Assembly (NCBI RefSeq): GCF_947487915.1
Contig: NZ_CANKYH010000002.1
Span: 62,001-126,000, forward strand
DNA from: an uncultured Serinicoccus sp.
Lineage (GTDB): Bacteria > Actinomycetota > Actinomycetes > Actinomycetales > Dermatophilaceae
DNA length: 64,000 bases
Direction: 5' to 3'
Shown here: positions 7,701 through 16,610 of the stretch, piece by piece
Layout of the letters: each line of letters begins with the position of its first letter
Position numbering within the stretch: position 1 is the stretch's first letter
Made by a program: the position numbers and the translations under genes
Notes under the pieces: generated by a model
The model's input: the letters and a program-made list of their open reading frames with translations, nothing else
Told to the model about the DNA's origin: nothing
The model's database searches: none

Positions 7701-8132
7701 GTGGCTTCCGAGGTCGGCCCCTACGCGCGCGTGTTCCAGCGGCACGCTCATCCCGTCAGCGCCTGGTCCAGGTTGCTGAGCGCGCCTCTGCTTCTCGTGC
7801 CACCGTGGACCCGGAGATGGTGGTTGTACCTTCCCATCGGCGCCTGGTTCGCGGTCAACCCGGTCATGACGCCGCCGGCTCACGACGCGTCCTCGTTCGC
7901 GACCCGGGCCATCCTCGGTGAGGAATCCTGGACTCGGGATCCCACGTCTGAGCCGAAGGTCCTGCTCCTGGTGGCCGCGTCCACTTCATCGCTCGTGGGA
8001 GCCATGGTGGCCAGCTACCAGCACAGCAAGACTGCCGTGGTCGCCGGCACGGGGAGCTTCGTGGCGCTGACGCTGTGGCAATGGAGGCTATGGGCGGACA
8101 GGTACGCGCACGAGACTCGAAAGGCCGCCTGA
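7701..8132 (+). CDS. DUF6653-like small membrane protein
   Basis: 143-residue protein starting at the GTG at 7701, which has CTGGAG five bases upstream. A longer start at 7632 would run over the antitoxin promoter. Recognisable family features are YARVFQRHAHPVSAWSRLLS, PLLLVPPWTRRWWLYLPIGAWFAVNP and FATRAILGEESWT. Three or four hydrophobic segments are visible, so it is membrane bound. The function is not known. Confidence 0.65.
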   Translation: MASEVGPYARVFQRHAHPVSAWSRLLSAPLLLVPPWTRRWWLYLPIGAWFAVNPVMTPPAHDASSFATRAILGEESWTRDPTSEPKVLLLVAASTSSLVGAMVASYQHSKTAVVAGTGSFVALTLWQWRLWADRYAHETRKAA

Positions 8133-8198
8133 CTGAGGGACCGTCCTCGACGAGATCTCGGTGCCGGACGCATCCTCGATGCGGCAGTTCGTGGTGTG

Positions 8199-8696
8199 TC
8201 AGCTCAGGGACGTCACTTCGTGGAGCCGCCCGGTGGCGACGTCAAAGACGAAACCGCGAACCGACTCCTTGTGGGGGATGAAGGGACTGGACTGGACACG
8301 GCCAAGCGACTGGCGAACATCCTCCTCCACGTCGGGGAACGCCTCGGCCGCCCACGGGGGGCGCAGGCCGGTCTCCACGCGGATGGATTCTTTGAACTCG
8401 TCGTCGGTGAAGGTCAGCATCCCGCAGTCGGTGTGGTGGATGAGGATGATCTCCCTCGTTCCCAGGAGTCGTTGGCTGATCGCCAGGGATCGGATCTCGT
8501 CCTCGGTGACGACACCGCCGGCGTTGCGGATGACGTGCGCTTCCCCTTCGTTCAACCCCAACGCCCGGTAGACGTCCAGCCGTGCGTCCATACAGGCGAG
8601 AACGGCCACGTGCTTCGAGGGAGGCAGCGGCAGCGGACCGCTGAACTGTGACGCATACGCCTCGTTGTGAGCGAGCAGGGTGTCGGTGACGGTCAT
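8199..8696 (-). CDS. beta-class carbonic anhydrase
   Basis: 165-residue beta-carbonic anhydrase, reversible hydration of CO2 to bicarbonate, cytoplasmic. Zinc ligands are Cys35, His88 and Cys91 (CMDAR at 35-39; HHTDCG around 87-92), with the Asp37-Arg39 catalytic dyad. The length and the short C-terminus place it with the small actinobacterial type. The ATG at 8696 is preceded by GGAG. Its neighbours give no pathway link. Confidence 0.92.
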   Translation of the reverse strand: MTVTDTLLAHNEAYASQFSGPLPLPPSKHVAVLACMDARLDVYRALGLNEGEAHVIRNAGGVVTEDEIRSLAISQRLLGTREIILIHHTDCGMLTFTDDEFKESIRVETGLRPPWAAEAFPDVEEDVRQSLGRVQSSPFIPHKESVRGFVFDVATGRLHEVTSLS

Positions 8697-8837
8697 CGCT
8701 TCTCCTGGGAGTGTGAGTCCTGGCGCGGCGTCCAGGGCTCATCCGGTGGAGCGAGCAGAGCGTCTCGCCCACCCGCCAACTCTACATCGTCTTGGCATTC
8801 GCATAAGTGATGATTATGTCGCGCCCGAAGGCCCGCC

Positions 8838-9089
8838 CCCTGGGTCAATCGTCGTAGCCTCCGCGTCGCCGCCACCGTCCATGCCGTCGGCGGCACGTTC
8901 AACAGGGGATGGGCGTCCACGCACGGCCTGGATGCCCATCCCCTCCAGCCAGGGCACGTCATCGTCGTCCGTGGGTTCGACAGCAACGGCGACGTGACCG
9001 TCAACGACCCGGCGGCGTCGAGCGATGCCCGGGTGCGCCTCGTCTGCCGGCGCTGGCGATCGTCACGCGGGACCCGTCGGAGGGCGGAC
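8838..9089 (+). pseudogene. remnant of a C39-like peptidase gene
   Basis: An open stretch without a credible start reads ATVHAVGGTFNRGWASTHGL and then GHVIVVRGFDSNGDVTVNDP followed by AASSDARVR. This matches the His/Asp part of actinobacterial C39-like peptidases (GHLVVVRGF...GDVVVNDPAS...VR). The catalytic Cys segment and most of the domain are missing, and segments that are normally far apart are fused. It runs into the leader of the next gene. The gap 8697-9116 holds nothing else that I can identify. Confidence 0.5.
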
Positions 9090-9104
9090 CGGCTCGGCAG
9101 TGGC

Positions 9105-9116
9105 TACGGTGGCGGC
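9105..9116 (+). promoter_or_regulatory. -10 box of a probable leaderless transcript
   Basis: TACGGT (9105-9110) ends six bases before the ATG at 9117. With initiation seven bases after the box, transcript and coding start would coincide. No ribosome-binding site is present. Confidence 0.45.
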
Positions 9117-9356
9117 ATGACTGAGCAGCAGAGCAGCAACGCCGGGTCCGAGGAGTCCGAGGCGCGGCAGGAGGCCGCGGAGCACGTCGTGGAGCGGGTC
9201 GAGAGCTGGGACGAGGGTGCCCAGCCCGAGACGATCCGGGAGGACCTCGAGGAGGGGATGGAGCAGGCCCAGGTGGAGGTCGACGACGGCGACCTGGAGC
9301 AGATGGCCCACGAGATCCACGACGAGGGCAGCACCGGCACCCCCGAGGTCGGGTGA
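9117..9356 (+). CDS. small acidic protein of unknown function
   Basis: 79 residues, strongly acidic (about a third Asp/Glu), no Cys, no membrane segment, predicted helical (ARQEAAEHVVERVESWDEG, IREDLEEGMEQAQ). It is probably translated from a leaderless mRNA. It overlaps the next gene by GTGA, so the two are likely coupled. No family recognised. Confidence 0.65.
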   Translation: MTEQQSSNAGSEESEARQEAAEHVVERVESWDEGAQPETIREDLEEGMEQAQVEVDDGDLEQMAHEIHDEGSTGTPEVG

Positions 9357-9865
9357 GTCAGGGCCTGCGCCTCCTTCTCCTCGCCGACACCCACGTGCCG
9401 AAGCGCGCGAAGGCTCTGCCGGCCCAGGTGTGGGAGCAGGTGGCCGCCGCCGACGTCGTGGTCCACGCCGGGGACTGGGTCACCCCTGACCTGCTGGAGG
9501 AGTTCGAGAGGCGCTCCACCCGGCTCGTCGCCGTGTGGGGCAACAACGACGGCCCGGAGCTGCGCCGCCGACTGCCCGAGGTGGCCCGGGTGGAGCTGGG
9601 GGGTATGCGGTGGGGCGTGGTGCACGAGACCGGCGCCAAGCAGCGGCGCGAGGAACGGATGCGCGCGGCATACCCCGACCTGGACGTCCTGGTCTTCGGG
9701 CACAGCCACATCCCGTGGGACACCGAGCACGAGGGTCTGCGCCTGCTCAACCCGGGATCGCCCACGGACCGGCGGCGTATGCCGTACTGCACCTATCTGA
9801 CCTGCACCGTCGCTGAGGGTGCGCTGAGCGAGGTGGCGCTTCACCGGATCGAGGCGCGGGGCTGA
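9353..9865 (+). CDS. YfcE-type metallophosphoesterase
   Basis: 170-residue calcineurin-like phosphodiesterase. The metal-site motifs appear in order: ADTHVP (residues 11-16), HAGDWV, WGNNDGPELR, VVHETG, VFGHSHIPW. Such proteins hydrolyse phosphodiesters with two bound metals, usually Mn2+. GTG start overlaps the stop of the acidic protein gene. Physiological substrate unknown. Confidence 0.88.
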   Translation: MSQGLRLLLLADTHVPKRAKALPAQVWEQVAAADVVVHAGDWVTPDLLEEFERRSTRLVAVWGNNDGPELRRRLPEVARVELGGMRWGVVHETGAKQRREERMRAAYPDLDVLVFGHSHIPWDTEHEGLRLLNPGSPTDRRRMPYCTYLTCTVAEGALSEVALHRIEARG

Positions 9866-9898
9866 CGCGACACCGGGGCGGGGAGGTACGTTCAGGGC

Positions 9899-10438
9899 GT
9901 GGAGCGACGGGTGGTCCTGGTGCGAGCGGTCAACGTCGGCGGCACCGCGAAGCTGCCCATGGCCCGATGGCGCGAGCTTGCGGCATCCCTGGGGGCGTCG
10001 GACGTCGTGACCTACATCGCGTCGGGAAACATGGTGTGCACCGTCTCGGGGGAGGCGCAAGCCTTCGACCGCGCCCTCGAGCAGGCCGTCCAGGAGCACT
10101 GCGGCTTCTTCCGCGATGTCATCAGCCGATCGCACGACGAGGTCTCCGCGGCCCTGGGTGGGCACCCGTTCGAGGTGGTCGACCCCGCGTTCTCCTACGT
10201 GTGCTTCCTCGGTGAGGAGCCCGCCCCGGAGGCCGTCGCGACTGCCCGGGAGCTCCCGACGGGCGAGGACCGGTGGGACGTCATCGGCCGGGAGATGCAC
10301 CTGCGGTATGCGCGGGGCGCGGGTCGGCCGCAGATGAGTGACGCGGCCGTCGGGCGCGCCCTCGGAGTGTCGGGCACCGCCCGCAACCTCCGGACCGTAC
10401 GCCGGCTGGTCGAGCTGTCAGCCCCCACCAGAGCCTGA
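9899..10438 (+). CDS. DUF1697 domain protein
   Basis: 179-residue DUF1697 protein: RRVVLVRAVNVGGTAKLPMA at the N-terminus, then VVTYIASGNMVC and the C-terminal TARNLRTVRRLVEL are the family hallmarks. Function is unknown in the family. The start is GTG 9899. A -10-like TACGTT (9887-9892) ends six bases upstream, so it may be leaderless. Confidence 0.85.
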   Translation: MERRVVLVRAVNVGGTAKLPMARWRELAASLGASDVVTYIASGNMVCTVSGEAQAFDRALEQAVQEHCGFFRDVISRSHDEVSAALGGHPFEVVDPAFSYVCFLGEEPAPEAVATARELPTGEDRWDVIGREMHLRYARGAGRPQMSDAAVGRALGVSGTARNLRTVRRLVELSAPTRA

Positions 10439-10466
10439 CCCGCTCCCGCGAGGGTGCCAGGCGGCA

Positions 10467-10501
10467 CACGACAGCCCCGGCCGGTGGCCGAGGCTGTCGT
10501 G
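10467..10501. terminator. bidirectional hairpin between DUF1697 and DoxX genes
   Basis: CACGACAGCC (10467-10476) pairs with GGCTGTCGTG (10492-10501). The inner part CGGCC-GGT-GGCCG extends the stem after one mismatch. It lies between two convergent genes and can serve both. Confidence 0.65.
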
Positions 10502-10516
10502 GTGCGCTCGCGCTGG

Positions 10517-11059
10517 TCAGCGGAGGGCGGAAGGGGCGGTCCGCGCCCACCAGTCGCCGAGACCGAACGTGCTCCACGCGGCCGGGATGGCGGCGACGGT
10601 GAGCAGCACCAGGGCGCCGGTGAGGTGGTCGTCGAGGAACGGGTTGTTCACGGTCGGGATGGCCGCCCCGTACATGAACAGGTACATCAGCGCTCCCGCC
10701 AGGGCGCCTACGCGGGCTCCGGCGCCGGTGATGAGGGTGACGCCGATCCCCAGCAGACCGAGCATGAAGAGCCAGTCGATGACGACCATGCCGGCCATGC
10801 CGTTGTAGAAGCCGGCGAGCGGACCCTCGACACCGCTGAGGTAGCCGGTGGTGGGGCTGCCGCCGCTGACCCAGGCGTTCTCACCGGGGGTCGCGTAGCC
10901 CAGGCCGAAGGTCTTGTCCAGGAACGCCCACAGGAAGTAGAAGCCGAAGGCGATGCGGGTGATGGCCAGCATCCAGGCACCTGCCGCGGGGAGGGGCGTC
11001 TCGCCCCGTGCCGTGAGGGGGGTGGCCGTGGTGGTGGCCGAAGCTGTGGCGGAGCTCAT
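10517..11059 (-). CDS. DoxX family membrane protein
   Basis: 180-residue integral membrane protein of the DoxX family with about four membrane segments (starting at WMLAITRIAFGFYFLWAFLD). The ATG at 11059 follows AGTAGG. Longer in-frame starts would include the NUDIX gene region and are rejected. DoxX proteins are membrane subunits linked to quinone or thiol oxidation in some systems; the exact role here is unknown. A dyad over its -10 region suggests repression by a regulator not encoded next to it. Confidence 0.8.
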   Translation of the reverse strand: MSSATASATTTATPLTARGETPLPAAGAWMLAITRIAFGFYFLWAFLDKTFGLGYATPGENAWVSGGSPTTGYLSGVEGPLAGFYNGMAGMVVIDWLFMLGLLGIGVTLITGAGARVGALAGALMYLFMYGAAIPTVNNPFLDDHLTGALVLLTVAAIPAAWSTFGLGDWWARTAPSALR

Positions 11060-11090
11060 GATGCCTACTTTCGACGTGTCCAACTTGGTA

Positions 11091-11103
11091 CTACATACTG
11101 TAG
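11091..11103 (-). promoter_or_regulatory. dyad over the doxX promoter
   Basis: CTACA-TAC-TGTAG is a perfect inverted repeat. On the minus strand it overlaps a -10-like TATGTA that lies 17 bp from TTGTCG. The TACA-N3-TGTA core resembles BlaI/CopY or MarR-class operators. Confidence 0.4.
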
Positions 11104-11106
11104 CAG

Positions 11107-11616
11107 TTAGTCCACGACAACGTGTAGGGCTCGCTGCACCCAGGCTGAGACCTCCGCGGTGAGGGGCAGCCGCGAGATCGCGTCTGCGGTCAGCCAGAGC
11201 ATCCCGTAGGTGTCCGACACCTGGGGCAGGCCGTCCGGCCCGGGCCACCAGCCCGGTCGGGGGACGGCGAAGTAGATGAGGTCGATGTGCTGGTGCGGCG
11301 GGTCCCGCGAGATGTCCTCCACCTGGATGCCCTCGGGGCGCACGAGCTGGCGGGGGGAGCCCGGAGCGTCGTGCGGTATGCCGGGGGAGCCGACGAGCTC
11401 GACCTCCAGTCCCGTCTCCTCGTGGGTCTCGCGCCGCGCCGCGTCGTCCGGCAGCTCGTGCGGCTCGATGTGCCCACCGGGCGGCAGCCACAGACCGACC
11501 TTGGGGTGCGGGTGCAGCAGGACGTGCCTGGCGTGGACGACGAAGACGGCCACGGTGAAGTGCTTGGTGATGCCGTCCGGCGGCTCCCGGTCCTCGACTG
11601 CGCCCACGACCAGCAC
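11107..11616 (-). CDS. NUDIX hydrolase
   Basis: 169-residue NUDIX protein. The Nudix box is GGHIEPHELPDDAARRETHE followed by ETGLEVEL (about residues 46-73), matching Gx5Ex7REUxEExGU with metal-binding Glu residues. Such enzymes cleave nucleoside diphosphates linked to another moiety. GTG 11616 is the most upstream start; its ribosome site is weak. Specificity cannot be predicted. Confidence 0.87.
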   Translation of the reverse strand: MLVVGAVEDREPPDGITKHFTVAVFVVHARHVLLHPHPKVGLWLPPGGHIEPHELPDDAARRETHEETGLEVELVGSPGIPHDAPGSPRQLVRPEGIQVEDISRDPPHQHIDLIYFAVPRPGWWPGPDGLPQVSDTYGMLWLTADAISRLPLTAEVSAWVQRALHVVVD

Positions 11617-11759
11617 CCTAGGTGCTGCGGCCCGGGCCCCTCTTCGCGCCGTGCGCGCCCCGATATCCGGTGCCGGCAGCCGCGATCCGGCGGGTAGGGT
11701 TGGGCGACCGACGGGCGCGCGCGGCGCACGTCATACCCCCACCTCCGAGGAGCCCCAGC

Positions 11760-13745
11760 GTGTCCACCCAGATCACCGTCAGTGTCGCAGGCAGCGAGCG
11801 AGCGGTCGACCAGGGCACGACGGCGGGTGACCTCTTCGCCGACGACCGGCAGGTGGTCGTCGCGCGCATCGGCGGCGAGCTGCGCGACCTGCACCACGAG
11901 CTGGCCGACGGCGACGTCGTCGAGCCGGTGCTCGTCACCGAGCCGGACGGGCTGGACGTACTGCGCCACTCCTGCGCGCACGTGCTCGCGCAGGCCGTGC
12001 AGCAGACCTGGCCCGAGGCCCGTCTGGGCATCGGGCCGCCGGTGCGCGACGGCTTCTACTACGACTTCGACGTCGCCGAGCCGTTCACCCCGGACGACCT
12101 CAAGCGCCTCGAGAAGACGATGCAGCGCATCATCAACACCGGGCAGACCTTCGCCCGCCGCGAGGTCGACGACGAAGCCGCCCGCGAGGAGCTGGCCGCC
12201 GAGCCCTACAAGCTCGAGCTCATCGGGCTCAAGGGCGGCGCCTCCGAGGACGCCGCCGAGGGCGCGAGCGTCGAGGTCGGCGGCAGCCAGCTCACGATCT
12301 ACGACAACCTCGACCGGACCGGCGAGACGGTCTGGGGCGACCTGTGCCGCGGCCCGCACCTGCCGAGCACCAAGATCATCGGCAACGCCTTCAAGCTCAT
12401 GCGCAGCGCCGCGGCCTACTGGCGGGGCAGCGAGAAGAACCCGCAGCTGCAGCGGATCTACGGCACCGCCTGGCCGTCCAAGGACGAGCTCAAGGCCTAC
12501 CTCGACCGTCTCGCCGAGGCCGAGAAGCGCGACCACCGCCGCCTGGGCGCGGAGATGGACCTCTACTCCTTCCCCGAGGAGCTGGGCGCCGGCCTGCCCG
12601 TCTTCCACCCCAAGGGCGGCGTGCTCAAGCGGGTCATGGAGGACTACCTGCGCCAGCGGCACATCGACGAGGGCTTCGAGTACGTCGGGACCCCGCACGT
12701 GGCCAAGGAAGGGCTGTTCCACACCTCGGGCCACCTGCCGTACTACGAGGACACGATGTTCCCGCCGATGGAGGAGGACGGGCAGCGCTACTTCCTCAAG
12801 GCGATGAACTGCCCCATGCACAACCTCATCTACAAGAGCCAGCAGCGGTCCTACCGCGACCTGCCGTTGCGGCTCTTCGAGTTCGGGCACGTCTACCGCT
12901 ACGAGAAGTCCGGGGTGGTGCACGGCCTGACCCGGGTGCGCGGCCTGGAGATGGACGACTCGCACTCCTACGTCACCCGCGACCAGGCACCCGGCGAGAT
13001 CCGGCACCTGCTGACCTTCGTGCTCGGGGTCCTGCGCGACTTCGGCCTGGACGACTTCTACCTCGAGCTGTCCACCCGTGACGAGGTGGGGGAGAAGAAG
13101 GACAAGTTCATCGGGACCGACGAGCAGTGGGCCGAGGCGACCGCCGTGCTGGAGGAGGTCGCCCGCGACTCCGGACTGGAGCTCGTGCCCGACCCGGGTG
13201 GTGCCGCCTTCTACGGGCCGAAGATCTCGGTGCAGGCCCGGGATGCGATCGGCCGGACCTGGCAGATGTCGACCGTGCAGTACGACTTCAACCAGCCGGA
13301 GCGTTTCGGGCTGGAGTACTCCGCCGCAGACGGGTCCCGGCAGCAGCCGGTGATGATCCACTCAGCCAAGCTCGGCTCGGTCGAGCGCTTCATGGGGGTG
13401 CTCATCGAGCACTACGCCGGGCAGCTGCCCCCGTGGCTGGCGCCGGTCCAGGTGGTCGGGGTGCCGGTGGCCGAAGAGTTCGAGGGCTACCTGGACGAGG
13501 TGGCCGGGCGGCTGCGGGAGCACGGCATCCGGGTCGAGGTGGACCGCGGCGACGACCGCTTCCCCAAGAAGATCCGCAACGCCAGCCGGTCCAAGGCGCC
13601 GTTCATCCTCATCGCGGGGGGAGAGGACCGGGACGCCGGCGCGGTGTCCTTCCGCTTCCGTGACGGATCGCAGGAGAACTCCGTGCCGGTCGACGAGGCG
13701 GTCGAGCGGATCGCCGCCGCCGTCCGCGACCGCGTGCAGGTCTGA
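11760..13745 (+). CDS. thrS: threonyl-tRNA synthetase
   Basis: Charges tRNA-Thr; 661 residues, full length. N-terminal TGS domain (about 1-62), editing domain with HSCAH at 70-74, catalytic class II core with the zinc cysteine in MNCPMHN (about residue 350) and motif 2 in [20 protein letters not shown], then the anticodon-binding domain from about 560. The GTG at 11760 is preceded by GAGGAG. It opens the actinobacterial core cluster thrS-HIT-...-pdxS. A TAGGGT box at about 11695 may be the -10. I see no T-box leader. Confidence 0.96.
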   Translation: MSTQITVSVAGSERAVDQGTTAGDLFADDRQVVVARIGGELRDLHHELADGDVVEPVLVTEPDGLDVLRHSCAHVLAQAVQQTWPEARLGIGPPVRDGFYYDFDVAEPFTPDDLKRLEKTMQRIINTGQTFARREVDDEAAREELAAEPYKLELIGLKGGASEDAAEGASVEVGGSQLTIYDNLDRTGETVWGDLCRGPHLPSTKIIGNAFKLMRSAAAYWRGSEKNPQLQRIYGTAWPSKDELKAYLDRLAEAEKRDHRRLGAEMDLYSFPEELGAGLPVFHPKGGVLKRVMEDYLRQRHIDEGFEYVGTPHVAKEGLFHTSGHLPYYEDTMFPPMEEDGQRYFLKAMNCPMHNLIYKSQQRSYRDLPLRLFEFGHVYRYEKSGVVHGLTRVRGLEMDDSHSYVTRDQAPGEIRHLLTFVLGVLRDFGLDDFYLELSTRDEVGEKKDKFIGTDEQWAEATAVLEEVARDSGLELVPDPGGAAFYGPKISVQARDAIGRTWQMSTVQYDFNQPERFGLEYSAADGSRQQPVMIHSAKLGSVERFMGVLIEHYAGQLPPWLAPVQVVGVPVAEEFEGYLDEVAGRLREHGIRVEVDRGDDRFPKKIRNASRSKAPFILIAGGEDRDAGAVSFRFRDGSQENSVPVDEAVERIAAAVRDRVQV

Positions 13746-13856
13746 GTCGCGGCGCCGTCCCGCCCGACCCGACCCCGTCTGACCTGGGCCGGACGCCGAC
13801 CGGCACGGTCGGGGATGGCTAGGATCACGGCATACCCCAGGGATGAGGAGGGCGGT

Positions 13857-14345
13857 ATGCCGACGCTGGGCGAGCTGGCCGACGTCGTCCGGGTGCGGGT
13901 CGTGAACGACGACGAGGCACTGCTCCTGGGCGCGTTGCACAAGCAGGTCCTGCTGCGCGCCGGGACCGACCCCGACCCCGACCGGCCGCAGCACGTGCGC
14001 GCCTTCGCCAGCGCCTGGCACCCGCGCGCGGCGGACCTGCCGGCCTGGGTCGCCGAGCACGACGGCGAGCACGTGGGGATGGCGCTCGTGCGCCGCACCA
14101 TGCTGCCGCACCTGCCCGGCACCGCCCCGCGGCTGCTGGTGCTCTCTGCGCTGGGCCCGGCCACCGGGGCGGGTGAGGAGGCGGTATGCCTCGCGCTGGT
14201 CCGGCAGGTCGTCGGCTGGGCCCGGCAGCGGGGCGCGGACCGGGTCGAGGTCGCCGACGACGTCACCCTGCCCGCCCCCGTGCTGGACGCGGTGCGCGCG
14301 AGCGTGCGGCAGGTGCGCTCGGTCTCGCTACCGACGCAGGCCTAG
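13857..14345 (+). CDS. GNAT-like protein of uncertain function
   Basis: 162-residue protein. The start at ATG 13857 has AGGAGG at 13847-13852. The pattern AWVAEHDGEHVGMALVRRTM...RLLVLSALGP followed by a helix (CLALVRQVVGWARQRGADRVEV) resembles a degenerate GCN5-type acetyltransferase fold, but the acetyl-CoA loop (Q/RxxGxG/A) is not clear. It converges with the next gene. The two stops share the palindrome CTAG at 14342-14345. Confidence 0.5.
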   Translation: MPTLGELADVVRVRVVNDDEALLLGALHKQVLLRAGTDPDPDRPQHVRAFASAWHPRAADLPAWVAEHDGEHVGMALVRRTMLPHLPGTAPRLLVLSALGPATGAGEEAVCLALVRQVVGWARQRGADRVEVADDVTLPAPVLDAVRASVRQVRSVSLPTQA

Positions 14346-14824
14346 GCGAGCGGCTCGAGCACGAAGACCGGGATGAGCCGGTCCGTCTTCTCCTGGTAGT
14401 CGGCGTAGCTGGGGAACGCCGCCACGGCCCGCTCCCACCACGCGTCCCGCTCGGGCCCGTCCGCCAGCTCCCGCGCCCGCAGCGCCTGCTGGCTCGTGCC
14501 GTCCTGGACCAGGACGTCCGGGTTCTTGGCGAGGTTGTAGTACCACGCCGGGTGCTCCGGGGCCCCGCCCTTGCTGGCCACCGCGAGGTAGGCCCCGTCG
14601 TGCTCGACCCGCATCAGCGGCACCCGGCGCAGCAGGCCGCTGCGGGCACCCCGCATGGTGATGACCATCACCGGCCGGTCCTGGATGGTGGCGGCCGCGG
14701 TGTCGCCCGCCGCGTCGATGTCGCGCAGCTGGCTGGCCACCCACTCGCTCTTCTCCGGCAGGTATGCCGTGGGGTCACCGATCGCGGCGTCGCGCAGGTC
14801 GTGCTGGGGCTGGTTGTCGTCCAT
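14342..14824 (-). CDS. F420/deazaflavin-dependent nitroreductase family protein (Ddn-like)
   Basis: 160-residue protein of the DUF385/Ddn family: VMVITMRGARSGLLRRVPLMRVEHDGAY, KGGAPEHPAWYYNLAKNPDV and DYQEKTDRLIPVFVLEP are signature stretches. These are flavin/deazaflavin oxidoreductases using F420H2 and are typical of actinobacteria. The start is ATG 14824. It is probably a stand-alone gene. Confidence 0.88.
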   Translation of the reverse strand: MDDNQPQHDLRDAAIGDPTAYLPEKSEWVASQLRDIDAAGDTAAATIQDRPVMVITMRGARSGLLRRVPLMRVEHDGAYLAVASKGGAPEHPAWYYNLAKNPDVLVQDGTSQQALRARELADGPERDAWWERAVAAFPSYADYQEKTDRLIPVFVLEPLA

Positions 14825-14845
14825 GCTGGGGCCAACTCACGGCGG

Positions 14846-15664
14846 TCACCGGCTTGTTCCCACCCGGTCGGCGACGAGGTCGGTCAGGGCCTGCGGAGCC
14901 CCGGGCACCCCGCGGTAGCCGGGGAAGGCGTTGACGTCGACGAGCACCGGCCCGGCGGGCCCGAGCACCACGTCGACGCCGGCGAGGTCCAGGCGGCAGG
15001 TGCGGGCGGCGGCCAGGGCCAGCGCCTCGAGGGGGGCGGGCACCTGGAAGGGCCGGCCGGTCTCCACGTGCCCACCCACCAGCGGGGACGGTTTGAGGAG
15101 TCCGGCGACGCGGTCACCGATGACGTAGAGCTTGCGGTCCAGCCCGTCGTTCGGGACGAAGGGTTGGGTGATGTAGGGCCCGGGGAAGGGCGGCTCGGGC
15201 GGGAGGTCGCCCGCGCGGCCGGCCAGCACCTCCGCGCCACGGCCTCGACCGCGACGGCGCCGTTTCACCACCCGCTGCTCCTCACGGGCATCTGCGAGGA
15301 CGTCGGCCCAGGTCAGCACGGAGCGCGAGCGGGGGACCGGGAGCCCGGCCCGCGCCAGCCGCTCCTCCAGCCGTTGGTGCCGCTGCAGCAGCCGGACCGC
15401 GGGCACCGGGTCGACGGCGGGCACGCCGGCGGCCGCCAGGTCCTCGACGACCCCCAGGGCGCCCGGCCGCAGACCCCGGTGGACCACCAACGACACCTGC
15501 TCGGGAGGTGGGGGTGCCTGCCCGTCGTGCGGCAGGCATACCTCCACCCGCACGCCGCGGTGCCCGAGCAGGGCGAACACCTCCGGGAAGATGCTCGAGG
15601 ACGACGGCGGCTTGCCGAGCACGAAGAGGGCGAGCGGACCGCGATCGGTGCGGGGGTCGGCCAT
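14846..15664 (-). CDS. ATP-grasp domain protein (RimK-like)
   Basis: 272-residue ATP-grasp enzyme. The basic ATP-binding stretch [37 protein letters not shown] and the metal-binding VLVDVNAFPGYRG near the C-terminus are clear. Such enzymes form amide or peptide bonds through an acyl phosphate. The ATG at 15664 follows GGAGG. It is divergent from the HIT gene (81 bp). Substrates unknown. Confidence 0.75.
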   Translation of the reverse strand: MADPRTDRGPLALFVLGKPPSSSSIFPEVFALLGHRGVRVEVCLPHDGQAPPPPEQVSLVVHRGLRPGALGVVEDLAAAGVPAVDPVPAVRLLQRHQRLEERLARAGLPVPRSRSVLTWADVLADAREEQRVVKRRRRGRGRGAEVLAGRAGDLPPEPPFPGPYITQPFVPNDGLDRKLYVIGDRVAGLLKPSPLVGGHVETGRPFQVPAPLEALALAAARTCRLDLAGVDVVLGPAGPVLVDVNAFPGYRGVPGAPQALTDLVADRVGTSR

Positions 15665-15732
15665 ACGTCCTCCTCGGGCGACGGTCGCGCCCAGCCTCGC
15701 GGACGCAGGTGAGGGGGCGATGAGAGCGGCCC

Positions 15733-15745
15733 TAGACTGCGTGCC
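15733..15745 (+). promoter_or_regulatory. -10 box of leaderless HIT gene
   Basis: TAGACT (15733-15738) ends seven bases before the ATG at 15746 and no ribosome-binding site intervenes. Confidence 0.5.
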
Positions 15746-16294
15746 ATGACGGGGCAGCTGCAGCCGGAGGACGCGACCTCCTTCGCCGGGTCGCAGGACG
15801 GGTTCGAGCGGCTCTGGACGCCGCACCGGATGGCCTACGTGCGCGGCGAGCGCCCCAGTGCCGACGCGGGCGACGGGTGTCCGTTCTGCGCGGCGACGAC
15901 GGGCGCGGGCGGGGATGACCTCATCGTGCACCGCGGGGAGCACTGCTACGTCATCCTCAACCTCTTCCCCTACAACCCCGGCCACCTGCTGGTCTGCCCC
16001 TACCGGCACGTCCCGCTCTACCTCGACCTCACCGACGAGGAGACGGCCGAGTTCACCGCGCTGACCAAGGCGGCCCTCCAAGCGATCCAGGCGGCGAGCA
16101 ACCCGGCCGGCTTCAACCTGGGGATGAACCAGGGGGAGGTCGCGGGGGCTGGCGTGGCGGCCCACCTGCACCAGCACGTCGTCCCGCGCTGGATGGGCGA
16201 CGCCAACTTCCTGCCGATCGTCGGGCAGACCAAGGCGCTGCCGCAGCTGCTCGCCGACGTCCGCGACCAGCTCGCCGCCGCCTGGCCGGGTTGA
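15746..16294 (+). CDS. HIT family nucleotide phosphorylase/hydrolase (Rv2613c-like)
   Basis: 182-residue histidine-triad protein with H-L-H-Q-H at residues 140-144 and a CPFC zinc-like pair at 45-48. Its position directly downstream of the thrS region matches mycobacterial Rv2613c, a diadenosine tetraphosphate phosphorylase. It likely acts on AP4A-type nucleotides. In mycobacteria pgsA follows; here a repeat-filled gap follows instead. Confidence 0.88.
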   Translation: MTGQLQPEDATSFAGSQDGFERLWTPHRMAYVRGERPSADAGDGCPFCAATTGAGGDDLIVHRGEHCYVILNLFPYNPGHLLVCPYRHVPLYLDLTDEETAEFTALTKAALQAIQAASNPAGFNLGMNQGEVAGAGVAAHLHQHVVPRWMGDANFLPIVGQTKALPQLLADVRDQLAAAWPG

Positions 16295-16369
16295 GCGCCC
16301 GCCGGCGCACCCACGGGTCGCGCCGGTGTCCACGGCATACCGGCGAGCCTCCGCCGCCCGCTGGGCGAG

Positions 16370-16492
16370 CCGGATCTGAGCAGAGAAGGGCTCCCTGAGC
16401 AGGCGCTGGGCCCGACCAGCCGGACCTGAGCAGAGAAAGGCTCCCTGAGCAGGCGCTGGAACCCCTGCCTCGGGAGCCTTTCTCTGCTCAGG
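16370..16492. repeat. repeat array A: two 50-bp direct units plus an inverted copy
   Basis: Two units repeat with a period of exactly 50 bp (compare 16371-16380 with 16421-16430). The second unit continues into an inverted copy. Arms at 16425-16445 and 16472-16492 are perfect 21-base complements (left arm begins CCTGAGCAGAGAAAGG, right arm ends TCTCTGCTCAGG) around a 26-base loop. Transcribed in either direction it would form a very stable hairpin. Confidence 0.85.
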
Positions 16493-16610
16493 CTGCGGAC
16501 CGAGGCTGGGAACGGGCCCCTGGGCACGCATGTGCACGACGACACGCACAGGGGTATGCCGGGGCTCACCACCGCTCGGCCCGCCTCAGCAGTGAAGCGC
16601 TCCCGGCGTC

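Noticed and set aside
10439..10577. small gene overlapping the DUF1697-DoxX junction
   Set aside because: Open frames here are explained by the terminator hairpin and by the mirror of doxX.
11617..11759. T-box leader for thrS
   Set aside because: The 143-bp region has neither the T-box core sequence nor a specifier/antiterminator arrangement that I can draw.
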